The notes under the pieces were generated by a model, which saw nothing but the letters and a program-made list of their open reading frames with translations, was not told the DNA's origin and did not search any database. A stretch of DNA of 33,182 nucleotides from JBCFBK01 sp038562555 (GTDB lineage Bacteria; Bacteroidota; Bacteroidia; Bacteroidales; Prolixibacteraceae): assembly GCA_038562555.1 (NCBI GenBank), contig JBCFBK010000056.1, positions 1 through 33,182 of the forward strand, written 5' to 3'. Positions 16,526 through 24,760 of the stretch are shown in pieces. Both the position numbers and the translations under genes were made by a program. How positions within the stretch are numbered: position 1 is the stretch's first letter; each line of letters starts with the position of its first letter.

Positions 16526-18406
16526 ATGAAGAAATTTTTGATTTTGCCTGCTTGCCTTGTTTTGGTTCAGCCTTTGTTTTCCCAACCGGCTGTGCCTGTT
16601 TCGGACTATCTTGTTCCTGCTGCTTCGGCCACCGTAAACGATTATATTGGTGCCAAACTCGATGCTTCGTATCAGAACCGGATTCTGGCGCAGGATGTGG
16701 AGCGGCTGGTAGGTGCATTTCATACGCACACCGAAACCAGTTGCTGGCAAAGCGAGTTCTGGGGTAAATGGTTCACCTCGGCCGTACTGGCTTATCAGTA
16801 CCGGCCGGAAGCGGAACTGAAAGAAAAACTGGATCAGGCCGTGGCCGGACTGCTGGCCACACAGACTCCCGATGGCTACATCGGAAACTATGCCGACGAC
16901 CACCATCTTCAAAGCTGGGATATCTGGGGCCGCAAGTACTGCATGCTGGGACTGCTGGATTATTATGACCTGACCAAAGATAAGCAGTCGCTGCAGGCGG
17001 CCTGTAAGGTTGCCGACCATTTAATGAAGGAGCTGAAGGACCGGAATGCCCTGATCGTAAAAATGGGCAATCACCGCGGAATGGCAGCCTCTTCGGTGCT
17101 GGAACCGGTGTGCCGGTTATATGCCCGGACAGGGGAGAAGAGGTACCTGGATTTTGCGGAGGAGATTGTCAGGCAATGGGAAACGCCCGACGGACCGCAA
17201 CTGCTGTCGAAATCGGGAACCGATGTTTCGAAACGCTTTCCAAAGCCTCTGAAAAGCTGGTATGGCTGGGAACAGGGACAGAAGGCCTACGAGATGATGT
17301 CGTGCTATGAGGGGCTGCTGGAACTGTACAGGCTTACAGGCAAGGCACCCTACCGCGAGGCAGTTGAAAAGACCTGGGAAAACATTCGTAAAACAGAAAT
17401 CAATATTGCCGGCTCAGGATCGGCCATGGAGGCCTGGTTTGGCGGGGCGGCCCTGCAAACCCTTCCTGTTGCCCATTACCAGGAAACCTGCGTCACGGCC
17501 ACCTGGATCAAATTAAGCCAGCAGTTGCTGCGTTTGACCGGAGAGGCCAGATATGCCGATGCCATCGAACAAAGCTACTACAATGCCTTGTTGGGAGCCA
17601 TGAAACCCGACGGCTCCGACTGGGCCAAATACACCCCACTATCGGGGCAGCGGCTCGAAGGCAGCGAACAGTGCCACATGGGACTGAACTGCTGCGTGGC
17701 CAGCGGACCCAGAGGTCTGTTCACCTTTCCGCTCACAGCGGTGATGCGGGCCAAAGACGGTGTGCAGGTGAACTTCTTTGCCGAAGGAAGCTGGACGCTG
17801 ACAAGCCCGAAAAAACAACAACTAAAGCTGATCCAGAAAACAAACTATCCGGCCGGTGCACAGATTGCCTTTGAACTGCAGCTCAAACGGCCTGAAGAGC
17901 TGGTCGTGCACATCAGGATCCCCGAATGGAGCAGGCAAACCAGCCTCACGGTAAACGGCGAAAAGCTTGAAGGATTGAAGTGCGGAGAATACGCTGCTAT
18001 TAAAAGAACCTGGAACCCGGGCGACCGGATCGTCCTGGAAACGGACATGCGGGGACGGGTGGTCCGGATGGGGCAGCTTCCTGAAAACGTGGCCATTGTA
18101 CGCGGACCTGTTGTGTTGGCCCGCGATGCCCGCCTGGGCGAACCTGCCCTGGAATCGGTACTGAAACCGGTAGCGGACAAGGACGGTTATATCGGGCTTG
18201 AACCCGTTGAACAACCGGATCGGGAAGTCTGGATGGCTTTCAATGTATTGTTTGTCCCCGAATCGTATAAAGAGGGGGGAAGTGAGCCGGTCCGGGTTAT
18301 GCTCTGCGATTATGCCTCGGCCGGAAACACCCGCGAGGGATATCCTCATTTCCGGGTTTGGCTCCCGCAACTGGTCGACCCCAGAAGCGTTGCCGATACC
18401 TATTAA
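16526..18406 (+). CDS. GH127-family beta-L-arabinofuranosidase-like enzyme
   Basis: The product is 626 aa with signal peptide 1-20 (ending LFSQP). It is an (alpha/alpha)6-barrel glycosidase formerly called DUF1680. Visible signatures: ETSCWQSEFWGKW (70-82), TPDGYIGNYAD (114-124), HLQSWDIWGRKY, then the zinc/cysteine site: Glu320 and Cys322 in YQETC, and Cys389-Cys390 in LNCC. In the studied enzyme HypBA1 the equivalent Glu, Cys, Cys and Cys bind zinc, and the first Cys of the pair is the nucleophile. Glu302 (MEAW) fits the acid/base position. This full set supports an active enzyme cleaving terminal arabinofuranose, though some family members act on other pentoses or on 3-C-carboxy sugars. 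A beta-sandwich follows from about residue 405. Promoter candidates upstream are weak (caattttg at about 16482, one mismatch from TAnnTTTG). Confidence 0.92.
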   Translation: MKKFLILPACLVLVQPLFSQPAVPVSDYLVPAASATVNDYIGAKLDASYQNRILAQDVERLVGAFHTHTETSCWQSEFWGKWFTSAVLAYQYRPEAELKEKLDQAVAGLLATQTPDGYIGNYADDHHLQSWDIWGRKYCMLGLLDYYDLTKDKQSLQAACKVADHLMKELKDRNALIVKMGNHRGMAASSVLEPVCRLYARTGEKRYLDFAEEIVRQWETPDGPQLLSKSGTDVSKRFPKPLKSWYGWEQGQKAYEMMSCYEGLLELYRLTGKAPYREAVEKTWENIRKTEINIAGSGSAMEAWFGGAALQTLPVAHYQETCVTATWIKLSQQLLRLTGEARYADAIEQSYYNALLGAMKPDGSDWAKYTPLSGQRLEGSEQCHMGLNCCVASGPRGLFTFPLTAVMRAKDGVQVNFFAEGSWTLTSPKKQQLKLIQKTNYPAGAQIAFELQLKRPEELVVHIRIPEWSRQTSLTVNGEKLEGLKCGEYAAIKRTWNPGDRIVLETDMRGRVVRMGQLPENVAIVRGPVVLARDARLGEPALESVLKPVADKDGYIGLEPVEQPDREVWMAFNVLFVPESYKEGGSEPVRVMLCDYASAGNTREGYPHFRVWLPQLVDPRSVADTY

Positions 18407-18722
18407 ACCTGCCGGATCGCTGGAATTCAGGCACCCGGAGAGTTAGCGGCACGACAAAGCCGAAATTTTTTTCTGTATGCATCTCCTGCTTCTGCTTTTA
18501 TTTTGACGGTTTGAAAGCTGTTGCCGGATAAAATTGACTTTGAACAGGGATGCTTCTCTTTCAAATTATCAAAATGAGCTCGTATCTCTTTATTTCCATG
18601 ACTTTTCTTCAGTATATGCAACGAAAATAATTGTGATCTTTACGGGAAAATTCATTGTCTGCTGGTGGTTCCGGGCAGTGTTTTTTTATAACAACGTAAA
18701 TGAATAATTAAAGAGTTAGCTT
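18407..18722 (+). promoter_or_regulatory. 316-bp intergenic region with a candidate kbl promoter
   Basis: No gene is convincing here. A TTTG at 18510-18513 and TGACTTTG at 18535-18542 are separated by 21 bp, close to the Bacteroidota pattern TTTG-N(19-21)-TAnnTTTG with one mismatch. This would give a leader of about 180 nt for kbl. The rest is AT-rich, with no clear terminator for the GH127 gene. Confidence 0.3.
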
Positions 18723-19913
18723 ATGTACGGAAAATTTCAGGCTTATCTGCAGGGTGAGTTGGCGTCCATTCAGGACCAGGGACTGTTTAAAAATGAGCGG
18801 GTTCTGGTTTCACCTCAGAATGTGGAGATAAAAGTGAAGGGAGGACAGGAAGTCCTTAATTTTTGTGCGAATAACTATCTGGGGCTGTCGGACAATGAAC
18901 AGCTGATTGAAGCGGCGAAGAAAGCAATGGATGAGCGGGGGTTTGGCATGTCGTCGGTTCGGTTTATCTGCGGAACCCAGGATCTGCATAAGCAGCTGGA
19001 GGAAAAAGTCGCTGATTTTTTTGGGACAGAAGATACCATTTTATACGCTGCCTGTTTCGATGCCAACGGAGGTGTGTTCGAACCCTTGCTGGGCGAGCAG
19101 GACGCGATTATCTCGGACGCGCTCAATCATGCGTCGATTATTGACGGGGTAAGGCTCTGCAAGGCAAAACGCTACCGTTATGCCAACAGCAGTATGGAAG
19201 AACTGGAAGAATGCCTGCGCCAGGCTCAGGAACAACGTTTCAGGATCATTGTCACCGACGGGGTTTTCTCCATGGATGGCAATGTAGCCCGCATCGACCG
19301 AATCATTGAACTGGCAGAACAATACGATGCGCTTGTGATGATCGACGAAAGTCATTCGGCCGGCGTGGTTGGAAAAACGGGCCGCGGTGTTACAGAACTT
19401 CATAATTGCCGCGGAAAGGCCGATATCATTACAGGCACGCTGGGAAAAGCCTTCGGTGGCGCCATCGGCGGATTCACCACGGGAAGGAAGGAAGTTATCG
19501 ACATGTTACGTCAGCGGTCACGCCCGTACCTGTTTTCGAACTCTATTCCCCCGATGATTGCAGGTGCCGGGATCAGGATGTTTGAGATGATGGAGGAAAC
19601 CAATGAAAGGCAGGATAAACTTCACGAAAATGTAAGCTATTTCGTTTCCAAAATGAAAGCCGCCGGCTTTGACATGAAACCCACGCAGTCGGCCATTTGT
19701 GCCGTGATGCTGTACGATGCACCCCTGTCACAGAAAGTGGCGGCAAGGCTGCTGGAAGAAGGCATTTATGTGATCGGCTTTTATTATCCGGTGGTTCCAA
19801 AAGGGGAGGCCCGTATCCGCGTCCAGTTGTCGGCCGGACACGAAAAAGAGCACCTCGATAAATGCATCGCCGCATTTAGTAAGGTTGGCAAAGAGTTAGG
19901 TGTTCTGAAATAG
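18723..19913 (+). CDS. kbl: Glycine C-acetyltransferase (2-amino-3-ketobutyrate CoA ligase)
   Basis: The product is 396 aa, matching the length of the studied enzyme. It is a fold-type I PLP enzyme that splits 2-amino-3-oxobutyrate with CoA into glycine and acetyl-CoA. Visible motifs: FCANNYLGLSDN near the N-terminus, GMSSVRFICGTQDLHKQLE, NHAS with His136 stacking on PLP, MIDESHSAG with Asp208, and ITGTLGKAFGGAIGGF with the Schiff-base Lys242. The C-terminus (YYPVVPKGEARIRVQLSAGH) is standard for the alpha-oxoamine synthase group. The next gene is the threonine dehydrogenase that makes its substrate, 19-25 bp downstream. Other alpha-oxoamine synthases (BioF, serine palmitoyltransferase) are less likely because of that pairing and the close overall fit. 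Confidence 0.95.
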   Translation: MYGKFQAYLQGELASIQDQGLFKNERVLVSPQNVEIKVKGGQEVLNFCANNYLGLSDNEQLIEAAKKAMDERGFGMSSVRFICGTQDLHKQLEEKVADFFGTEDTILYAACFDANGGVFEPLLGEQDAIISDALNHASIIDGVRLCKAKRYRYANSSMEELEECLRQAQEQRFRIIVTDGVFSMDGNVARIDRIIELAEQYDALVMIDESHSAGVVGKTGRGVTELHNCRGKADIITGTLGKAFGGAIGGFTTGRKEVIDMLRQRSRPYLFSNSIPPMIAGAGIRMFEMMEETNERQDKLHENVSYFVSKMKAAGFDMKPTQSAICAVMLYDAPLSQKVAARLLEEGIYVIGFYYPVVPKGEARIRVQLSAGHEKEHLDKCIAAFSKVGKELGVLK

Positions 19914-19938
19914 ACCTCATACAGACAGGTACTTGCAA

Positions 19939-20910
19939 ATGAAGAAAATCTTGTTTACCGGTTGCGGCGGTCAGATTGGTTCTGAACTGACCCTGGCATT
20001 CCGGAAAATCTACGGTGATGCCAACGTGGTGGCATCAGATATCTCCGGGAACATCAACCGGGAGGTAGTGGAAAGCGGGCCCTTCGTCGTACTCGACGTA
20101 CTCGATAAAAAGAAGATTGCCGAAGTTGTGGACGAATACCGCATCGATGCGATTGTCCATCTGGCGGCTGTTTTATCGGCCGTGGGTGAGAAAAATCCGC
20201 AGTTGGCCTGGAATGTCAATATGAACGGCAGTGTCAATGTTTTTGAGGTGGCCCGTGAAAAAGCACTGGCACGGGTGCTGGTTCCGAGTTCAATCGCCGT
20301 GTTTGGTCCCGATGCTCCCCGTATGAGCACCCCTCAGAAAACTGTTCTCCGTCCCGCTACCATGTACGGGGTGACCAAGGTGGCAGGCGAACTGCTGGGT
20401 GAATATTATAACCGTCGCTTTGGAATGGATATCCGCGGGCTCCGTTATCCCGGTATCATCAGCCATAAAACCCTCCCCGGTGGTGGAACGACCGATTACG
20501 CCGTGGCCATTTATTTCGATGCCGTGAAAACAGGTTCGTATACGTGTTTTTTGAAGGAAGACACCATGCTCCCGATGATGTACATGTCCGACTGTATCCG
20601 GGCCACAACCGAACTCTTTCATGCAGGCAAGGATCGACTTCGGCAGGGCACAGGTTACAATGTGGCAGGCTTCAGTGTCACCCCGGCCGGGATGACGCGC
20701 TCCATCCGGGCGCAGATACCCGGGTTCGGGATTAACTATCAGCCCGATTTCCGGCAGGACATCGCCGACTCCTGGCCCATGTCGCTCGACGACCGTGAGG
20801 CGCGGGAAGAATGGGACTGGAAACCGGCTTACGATCTGGAACGAACAACCGCCGAAATGCTCCGGGAAATCAGGCTGAAAGAAGGACATACTGCCAGGGC
20901 GGGGTCATAA
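19939..20910 (+). CDS. Short-chain (epimerase-like) L-threonine 3-dehydrogenase
   Basis: The product is 323 aa from the ATG at 19939. An in-frame TTG at 19933 would add two residues but is a poorer start. It is an extended short-chain dehydrogenase: MKKILFTGCGGQIGSELT has the Rossmann Gly-x-x-Gly-x-x-Gly (8-14), Asp34 at the end of strand 2 selects NAD, VPSSIAVFGPD carries the catalytic Ser/Thr region (117-118), and TMYGVTKVAGE holds Tyr143 and Lys147. GLRYPGIIS and GGGTTDYAVAIYFDA match the UDP-galactose-epimerase-like threonine dehydrogenases, a group distinct from the zinc-dependent E. coli Tdh. It oxidises threonine to 2-amino-3-oxobutyrate, which kbl then cleaves, forming a cytoplasmic threonine-to-glycine route. 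Confidence 0.92.
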   Translation: MKKILFTGCGGQIGSELTLAFRKIYGDANVVASDISGNINREVVESGPFVVLDVLDKKKIAEVVDEYRIDAIVHLAAVLSAVGEKNPQLAWNVNMNGSVNVFEVAREKALARVLVPSSIAVFGPDAPRMSTPQKTVLRPATMYGVTKVAGELLGEYYNRRFGMDIRGLRYPGIISHKTLPGGGTTDYAVAIYFDAVKTGSYTCFLKEDTMLPMMYMSDCIRATTELFHAGKDRLRQGTGYNVAGFSVTPAGMTRSIRAQIPGFGINYQPDFRQDIADSWPMSLDDREAREEWDWKPAYDLERTTAEMLREIRLKEGHTARAGS

Positions 20911-20917
20911 CGGGATC

Positions 20918-20949
20918 AAGGCAGGATCATACATAGACTAAGGCAGGAT
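20918..20949. repeat. 10-bp direct repeat, 22-bp period
   Basis: aaggcaggat occurs at 20918-20927 and 20940-20949 just after the dehydrogenase stop codon. The 22-bp period is about two helical turns. No terminator is evident here. Confidence 0.5.
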
Positions 20950-21096
20950 AATGCCACTAAAGGGCCATGAAGAAGTTTCTACCCTGACAGAATATTCGGT
21001 ATTGGGATGAATCAGTAGACACCATCTTTTTTATTATCGGTTTTATTGTAAATTTATGCCGGTACTAAACTAAAACTTATTACGTCATGAAACGAG

Positions 21097-21146
21097 CATG
21101 TTGCTTCACAATACCCAAAAATTTGGTGATCATTTTCAGCAACATG
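21097..21146 (+). promoter_or_regulatory. 9-bp perfect inverted repeat in the GH29 leader
   Basis: catgttgct (21097-21105) and agcaacatg (21138-21146) are perfect reverse complements 32 nt apart, 40 nt ahead of the fucosidase start. Upstream, taaattta at about 21049 is one mismatch from TAnnTTTG. The pair could form a stem in the mRNA leader or be a split operator. The 275-bp gap 20911-21185 holds no convincing gene. Confidence 0.45.
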
Positions 21147-21185
21147 GGAGTTCCACACGACCATTAAAAAACAAATTATCTACGT

Positions 21186-22589
21186 ATGAAACATTTAACA
21201 TTTTTAATCCTGATCCTATCGATGACCGGACTAATCACACTTCGTGCACAACCTTACCAGGAAAACTGGGAGTCAATCGACAGCCGGCCCGTGCCTTCGT
21301 GGTTCGAGGATGCCCGTTTCGGGATTTTTATTCACTGGGGCCTTTATGCCGTGCCTGCCTACAGTCCGACCGAAAGAGACAGCGTGGGTATTTATGATCG
21401 TTACGCAGAACATTACTGGAGGAGGTGGGCGGAGCCGACCAGCACGACCCATTTTTTTAAGAAGTTTCATGACCGGGTATACGGACCGGATTTTAAATAC
21501 CAGGATTTCGTGAGCGACTTCAAAGCCGAACTTTATGAGCCGGCGGAATGGGCAAAGTTGTTTAAGGATGCCGGAGCGAAATACGTGGTGCTTACCTCAA
21601 AACACCATGAAGGTTTTGCCCTTTGGCCTTCGCGCCTGGCCTGGAACTGGAACGCTGTTGATGTTGGTCCGCACCGCGACCTGCTGGGTGATCTGACAAC
21701 TGCTGTTCGCGAAGAAGGACTGAAAATGGGCTATTATTATTCGCTGCTGGAGTGGTATCACCCCTTATACAAAAAGGAAACAATCGGCCAGTATGTCGAT
21801 GGGCACATGATCCCGCAGATGAAGGAACTGGTCACCGCATATAAACCCGACATTTTCTGGACCGACGGCGAATGGGATTATCCTTCTGATATTTTAAAGA
21901 GTACGCATTTCCTGCAGTGGTTATTCAACGATTCTCCGGTAAAAGATCAGGTGGTGGTAAACGACCGCTGGGGAAAAGAGACCAGAAGCAAGCACGGCGG
22001 CTTTTACACCACCGAATATGACCTGGTTCATACCGGAAATGCCGAAGGCATGAAGTTTGAACGCCCCTGGGAGGAATGCCGCGGAATTGGCGGATCGTTT
22101 GGTTATAACCGGAAGGAAAACCTGGAAGATTATGCCAGTTCGGAAGAACTGATCCATATTTTGATTAATAAAGTGGGACGTGGCGGCAATCTGCTGCTGA
22201 ACATAGGCCCTACAGCCGATGGCCGTATTCCGGTCATCATGCAACAACGGTTATTGGATATGGGAGCCTGGCTGAAAGTAAACGGCGAAGCCATTTACGG
22301 AACACGCAGCTGGGACAATGCGCCGGCCGTTTCGTCGGCAAGCACGGTTTACTTCACGACGAAGGGAAACGACCTGTACGTGCTGGTAACCAAATGGCAG
22401 GATGCTTCCATTACGGTGAAAGGAGTGGGAAAAGCAAGCGATGTCAGCCTGCTGGGATATAAAGGAAAAGTAAAGTTCTCGGCTTCCGGAAACAAACTGA
22501 CCATTACGCCTCCGGCAATTTCACCGGCTACCAACCCATGTCAGTACGCCTGGGTGTTTAAAGTGAAAGACGCGCTGAGCGCCAAATAA
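21186..22589 (+). CDS. GH29 alpha-L-fucosidase
   Basis: The product is 467 aa with signal peptide 1-22 (ending TLRAQ). GH29 signatures: PSWFEDARFGIFIHWGLYAV (37-56, with His50 contacting fucose), VVLTSKHHEGFALWPS (His140-His141-Glu142), DLLGDLTTAVREEGLKMGYY, and PDIFWTDGEWDYPSD, in which Asp227 is the expected nucleophile. GRGGNLLLNIGPTADG follows, the standard end of the catalytic barrel, and then a short beta-sandwich (about 370-460). The enzyme retains configuration and removes terminal fucose outside the cytoplasm or in the periplasm. Its architecture resembles the broad GH29A subgroup, but linkage preference was not deduced. The gene appears monocistronic: a structured leader precedes it and a strong terminator follows 27 bp after its stop. 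Confidence 0.95.
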   Translation: MKHLTFLILILSMTGLITLRAQPYQENWESIDSRPVPSWFEDARFGIFIHWGLYAVPAYSPTERDSVGIYDRYAEHYWRRWAEPTSTTHFFKKFHDRVYGPDFKYQDFVSDFKAELYEPAEWAKLFKDAGAKYVVLTSKHHEGFALWPSRLAWNWNAVDVGPHRDLLGDLTTAVREEGLKMGYYYSLLEWYHPLYKKETIGQYVDGHMIPQMKELVTAYKPDIFWTDGEWDYPSDILKSTHFLQWLFNDSPVKDQVVVNDRWGKETRSKHGGFYTTEYDLVHTGNAEGMKFERPWEECRGIGGSFGYNRKENLEDYASSEELIHILINKVGRGGNLLLNIGPTADGRIPVIMQQRLLDMGAWLKVNGEAIYGTRSWDNAPAVSSASTVYFTTKGNDLYVLVTKWQDASITVKGVGKASDVSLLGYKGKVKFSASGNKLTITPPAISPATNPCQYAWVFKVKDALSAK

Positions 22590-22616
22590 AGAATAATATT
22601 GCTTTAAACGGGTTTG

Positions 22617-22656
22617 CCGGGCTCCTGCGTTTGTAGCAGGAGCCCGGTCTTTTTTT
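22617..22656 (+). terminator. Strong intrinsic terminator after the GH29 gene
   Basis: ccgggctcctgc (22617-22628) and gcaggagcccgg (22636-22647) form a perfect 12-bp GC-rich stem with a 7-nt loop, followed by tcttttttt. It isolates the fucosidase from the injection-system locus that begins at 22903. Confidence 0.95.
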
Positions 22657-22902
22657 GATGTCCGCAGTACAGAGACCCCGGTATTGAGTGTTTGTTTGTT
22701 TCTGATTAATAGCTTAGTGCATAAATATTTTTAAAAAAAATGAAAAAAATACCTGGAGGTGTTATTTTTTGACGTAACTTACATAAGCAAATTGGAACCA
22801 TACACCAGTCGTTCCCGACGGGAAAGAAATGGGGTAGCTTTTAAGTCTTATATTGACTATGTTAAACACACATTAAACGGCTAACAGTTAATTATTCTCC
22901 GA
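22657..22902 (+). promoter_or_regulatory. Leader of the contractile injection locus with a TTCCCG-A-CGGGAA palindrome
   Basis: This AT-rich 246-bp stretch lies between the terminator and the first injection-system gene. ttcccg (22812-22817), a single A, and cgggaa (22819-22824) form a near-perfect 13-bp palindrome 79 bp ahead of the first start, a candidate operator for the whole locus. An exact Bacteroidota -33/-7 promoter could not be fixed; AT-rich runs at about 22720-22775 are candidates. No gene is seen here. Confidence 0.45.
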
Positions 22903-23490
22903 ATGATCTATCCGGTCCTTAAATTTTTGACGGGGCAATTGAATCAATACATGGATGAGGTTAAAAAAGCAACGGACGGGGTCACCTCACCGGTGGTTCT
23001 GCTGGAAAGCATTGTAAATATAGAGGAGAACAAGCTGAAGGAGAAGAATAATCTGCTGTTATTCATGGTCAATCTTTCGGAAGAAGCTGCAATGAAAAAT
23101 CATCCGGGTTATGTTCGTCAGACCGAAGAAGAGGCCGTCTACAAAAATCCGCCTCTGAATCTGAATGTGTATGTGGTGGTTACGGCCCTGATGACGAATT
23201 ATGAAAATGAACTGCGCTATCTGTCCCATGCCCTTCGGTTTTTTCAGGGTAAGCCGGTTTTTACGCATCAGAACAGTGTTTCGCAGGTAGAAGGATTACC
23301 GGATCACTTCCGGATCATTCTTGATCTCTATTCACTTTCGTTTGAACAGATCAATTACCTGTGGAGTACACTCGGTGGCAGGCAGCATCCCTTTGTATGC
23401 TATAAGTTGAGGATGGTGGAGGTTGAACGGGAAAGCACAACGGAAACGAGAGGAGTGATCAGGCAGGTTCGCATCGAGGGCGAACCATAG
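22903..23490 (+). CDS. DUF4255/Pvc16-like tail terminator of a contractile injection system
   Basis: The product is 195 aa and matches the DUF4255 (Pvc16 N-terminal) pattern: an N-terminal helix (YPVLKFLTGQLNQYM), then IVNIEENKLKEKNNLLLFMV with beta strands, NLNVYVVVTALMTNYENEL, ALRFFQGKPVFTHQNS, and RIILDLYSLSFEQINYLWST ahead of the C-terminal strands. In Afp/PVC particles this protein caps the distal end of the tube and sheath and ends assembly. It is the first gene of the locus, whereas in Pvc and Afp clusters it is last; cap-first order is what I recall for several Bacteroidota eCIS loci. No signal peptide is present, as expected for a particle built in the cytoplasm. Confidence 0.88.
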   Translation: MIYPVLKFLTGQLNQYMDEVKKATDGVTSPVVLLESIVNIEENKLKEKNNLLLFMVNLSEEAAMKNHPGYVRQTEEEAVYKNPPLNLNVYVVVTALMTNYENELRYLSHALRFFQGKPVFTHQNSVSQVEGLPDHFRIILDLYSLSFEQINYLWSTLGGRQHPFVCYKLRMVEVERESTTETRGVIRQVRIEGEP

Positions 23491-23527
23491 GCGAAAAACA
23501 CTACAGGTAAAACATAAGTTTCAGGTT

Positions 23528-24742
23528 ATGTCAGTTACGGTTGCTTACGAAGTTTTGTTTGAGGTTAAAATTCTGCATCACTATTTTCTGAACCGGGCGC
23601 AGGTTGTTTTTGATCGGATGCCCGCAGCCGAGAGAGCAGCGCTCATGTTGCAGTATGATTGTCGTGAATTTCTTGAAATCAGGCCGACAGATTCCTGCGG
23701 GCAGTTGCTCCGCTCGCATCGTTGCATTTTTAAACAAACGGCTTCAGGCTTCGTGGTGGCCTTGCGGGCCGAAGAAGATCCGGATGACCCGGTGAAGCAT
23801 TATCCGTTTATTCCCTTTAACGACGACGATTGCTTTGCTTTCAGCGTCCGTCTCACAGACGTGGATTTCTGGAATTATACGGCTCTCCCGTTTACCGGGA
23901 ATTCAGGCAAAATGTTTGTGTTCAGCAACCGGCGGGCGGCCGTGCCCATCGGGTTTCCATCGCTTACAGTGAACCCGGCGGTATATCAGGCCGGCAGCGA
24001 GCATCTTCCCGGCGATATCCTTGGCAATAAGTCGGCTGATCCCGATAAATTGTTCATTGCAAAAGTCAGGACCAAAAAGAAGACCTCTGTTGCATCCGAC
24101 TGGCTGGAGGAGAAAAAAGCAGATGGTTTTCCCATGCAGTATGCCGGCGAAAACGACCGTATAACGGTTTGGGGAAGCCATGTAAATTACAGTCCGGGCA
24201 TCCCCGGGCTGGCTCCGGAGCTAACCCTCGTCAATGAAACGGGGCAGGTTCTAACCGTCCCCTTTGAGTCACTGCCGGGCAATCCGCCTGTTTTCCAACT
24301 CAACCTGGCCCGCTTCCCGGAAGGCATTTATACGCTGCACGCGCAGTCGGCATCCCCTGCCGGATCAGAGCAAATCCGCTTTTTCCTGCATCACGGTCGT
24401 GAAGCTCCTTTCGCGATGATTCATCTGACGCCGAAGAGCAATGTGGCGGCCTACCGGATCACCGGCAATCAGGGCGAGCTCCGGTCGCCGGTATATGAAA
24501 TCCGGTTCCGAAACCGGGCCACACACTGGCGGTATATCGGGAAAAACTTCAATCAGGATTCTGTTACCCCCGAACCACTTCCGCTTACCCGTTTCGGCCT
24601 GGTAACCGACGTGTCTGTTCCCGGCAAGGACGGCACAATGATCGACGATCTGCCTAATCCTTCCAATACGATGGTGAAGACGGAGGCGCTGTCAGGCACG
24701 GATGAAAAAAAATACTGTTCAGAAATTCATATTCTCTATTAA
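23528..24742 (+). CDS. Unrecognised injection-locus protein between cap and sheath genes
   Basis: The product is 404 aa with no signal peptide or membrane segment. It is largely beta-strand in appearance. Residues about 5-60 (YEVLFEVKILHHYFLNRAQ) begin with a strand resembling a self-contained N-terminal domain. A Pro/Gly-rich middle (about 130-200) follows. Residues about 215-290 read as an Ig-like beta-sandwich (VWGSHVNYSPGIPG, LTLVNETGQVLTVPFESLPG, RFPEGIYTLHAQS). The C-terminus ends in EKKYCSEIHILY. I could not match it to a core Pvc/Afp component. Its place directly between the DUF4255 gene and the sheath genes suggests a structural part such as a cap adaptor or decoration; a role in regulation or anchoring is not excluded. 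Confidence 0.75.
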   Translation: MSVTVAYEVLFEVKILHHYFLNRAQVVFDRMPAAERAALMLQYDCREFLEIRPTDSCGQLLRSHRCIFKQTASGFVVALRAEEDPDDPVKHYPFIPFNDDDCFAFSVRLTDVDFWNYTALPFTGNSGKMFVFSNRRAAVPIGFPSLTVNPAVYQAGSEHLPGDILGNKSADPDKLFIAKVRTKKKTSVASDWLEEKKADGFPMQYAGENDRITVWGSHVNYSPGIPGLAPELTLVNETGQVLTVPFESLPGNPPVFQLNLARFPEGIYTLHAQSASPAGSEQIRFFLHHGREAPFAMIHLTPKSNVAAYRITGNQGELRSPVYEIRFRNRATHWRYIGKNFNQDSVTPEPLPLTRFGLVTDVSVPGKDGTMIDDLPNPSNTMVKTEALSGTDEKKYCSEIHILY

Positions 24743-24760
24743 ATTAACCGCGATTGTACT

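Noticed and set aside
18427..18621. Minus-strand frame of 64 codons in the gap before kbl
   Set aside because: No recognisable family, no good ribosome-binding site, and composition like intergenic DNA.
21098..21397. Plus-strand frame overlapping the GH29 start
   Set aside because: It runs out of frame through the signal peptide and catalytic domain of a clear fucosidase.
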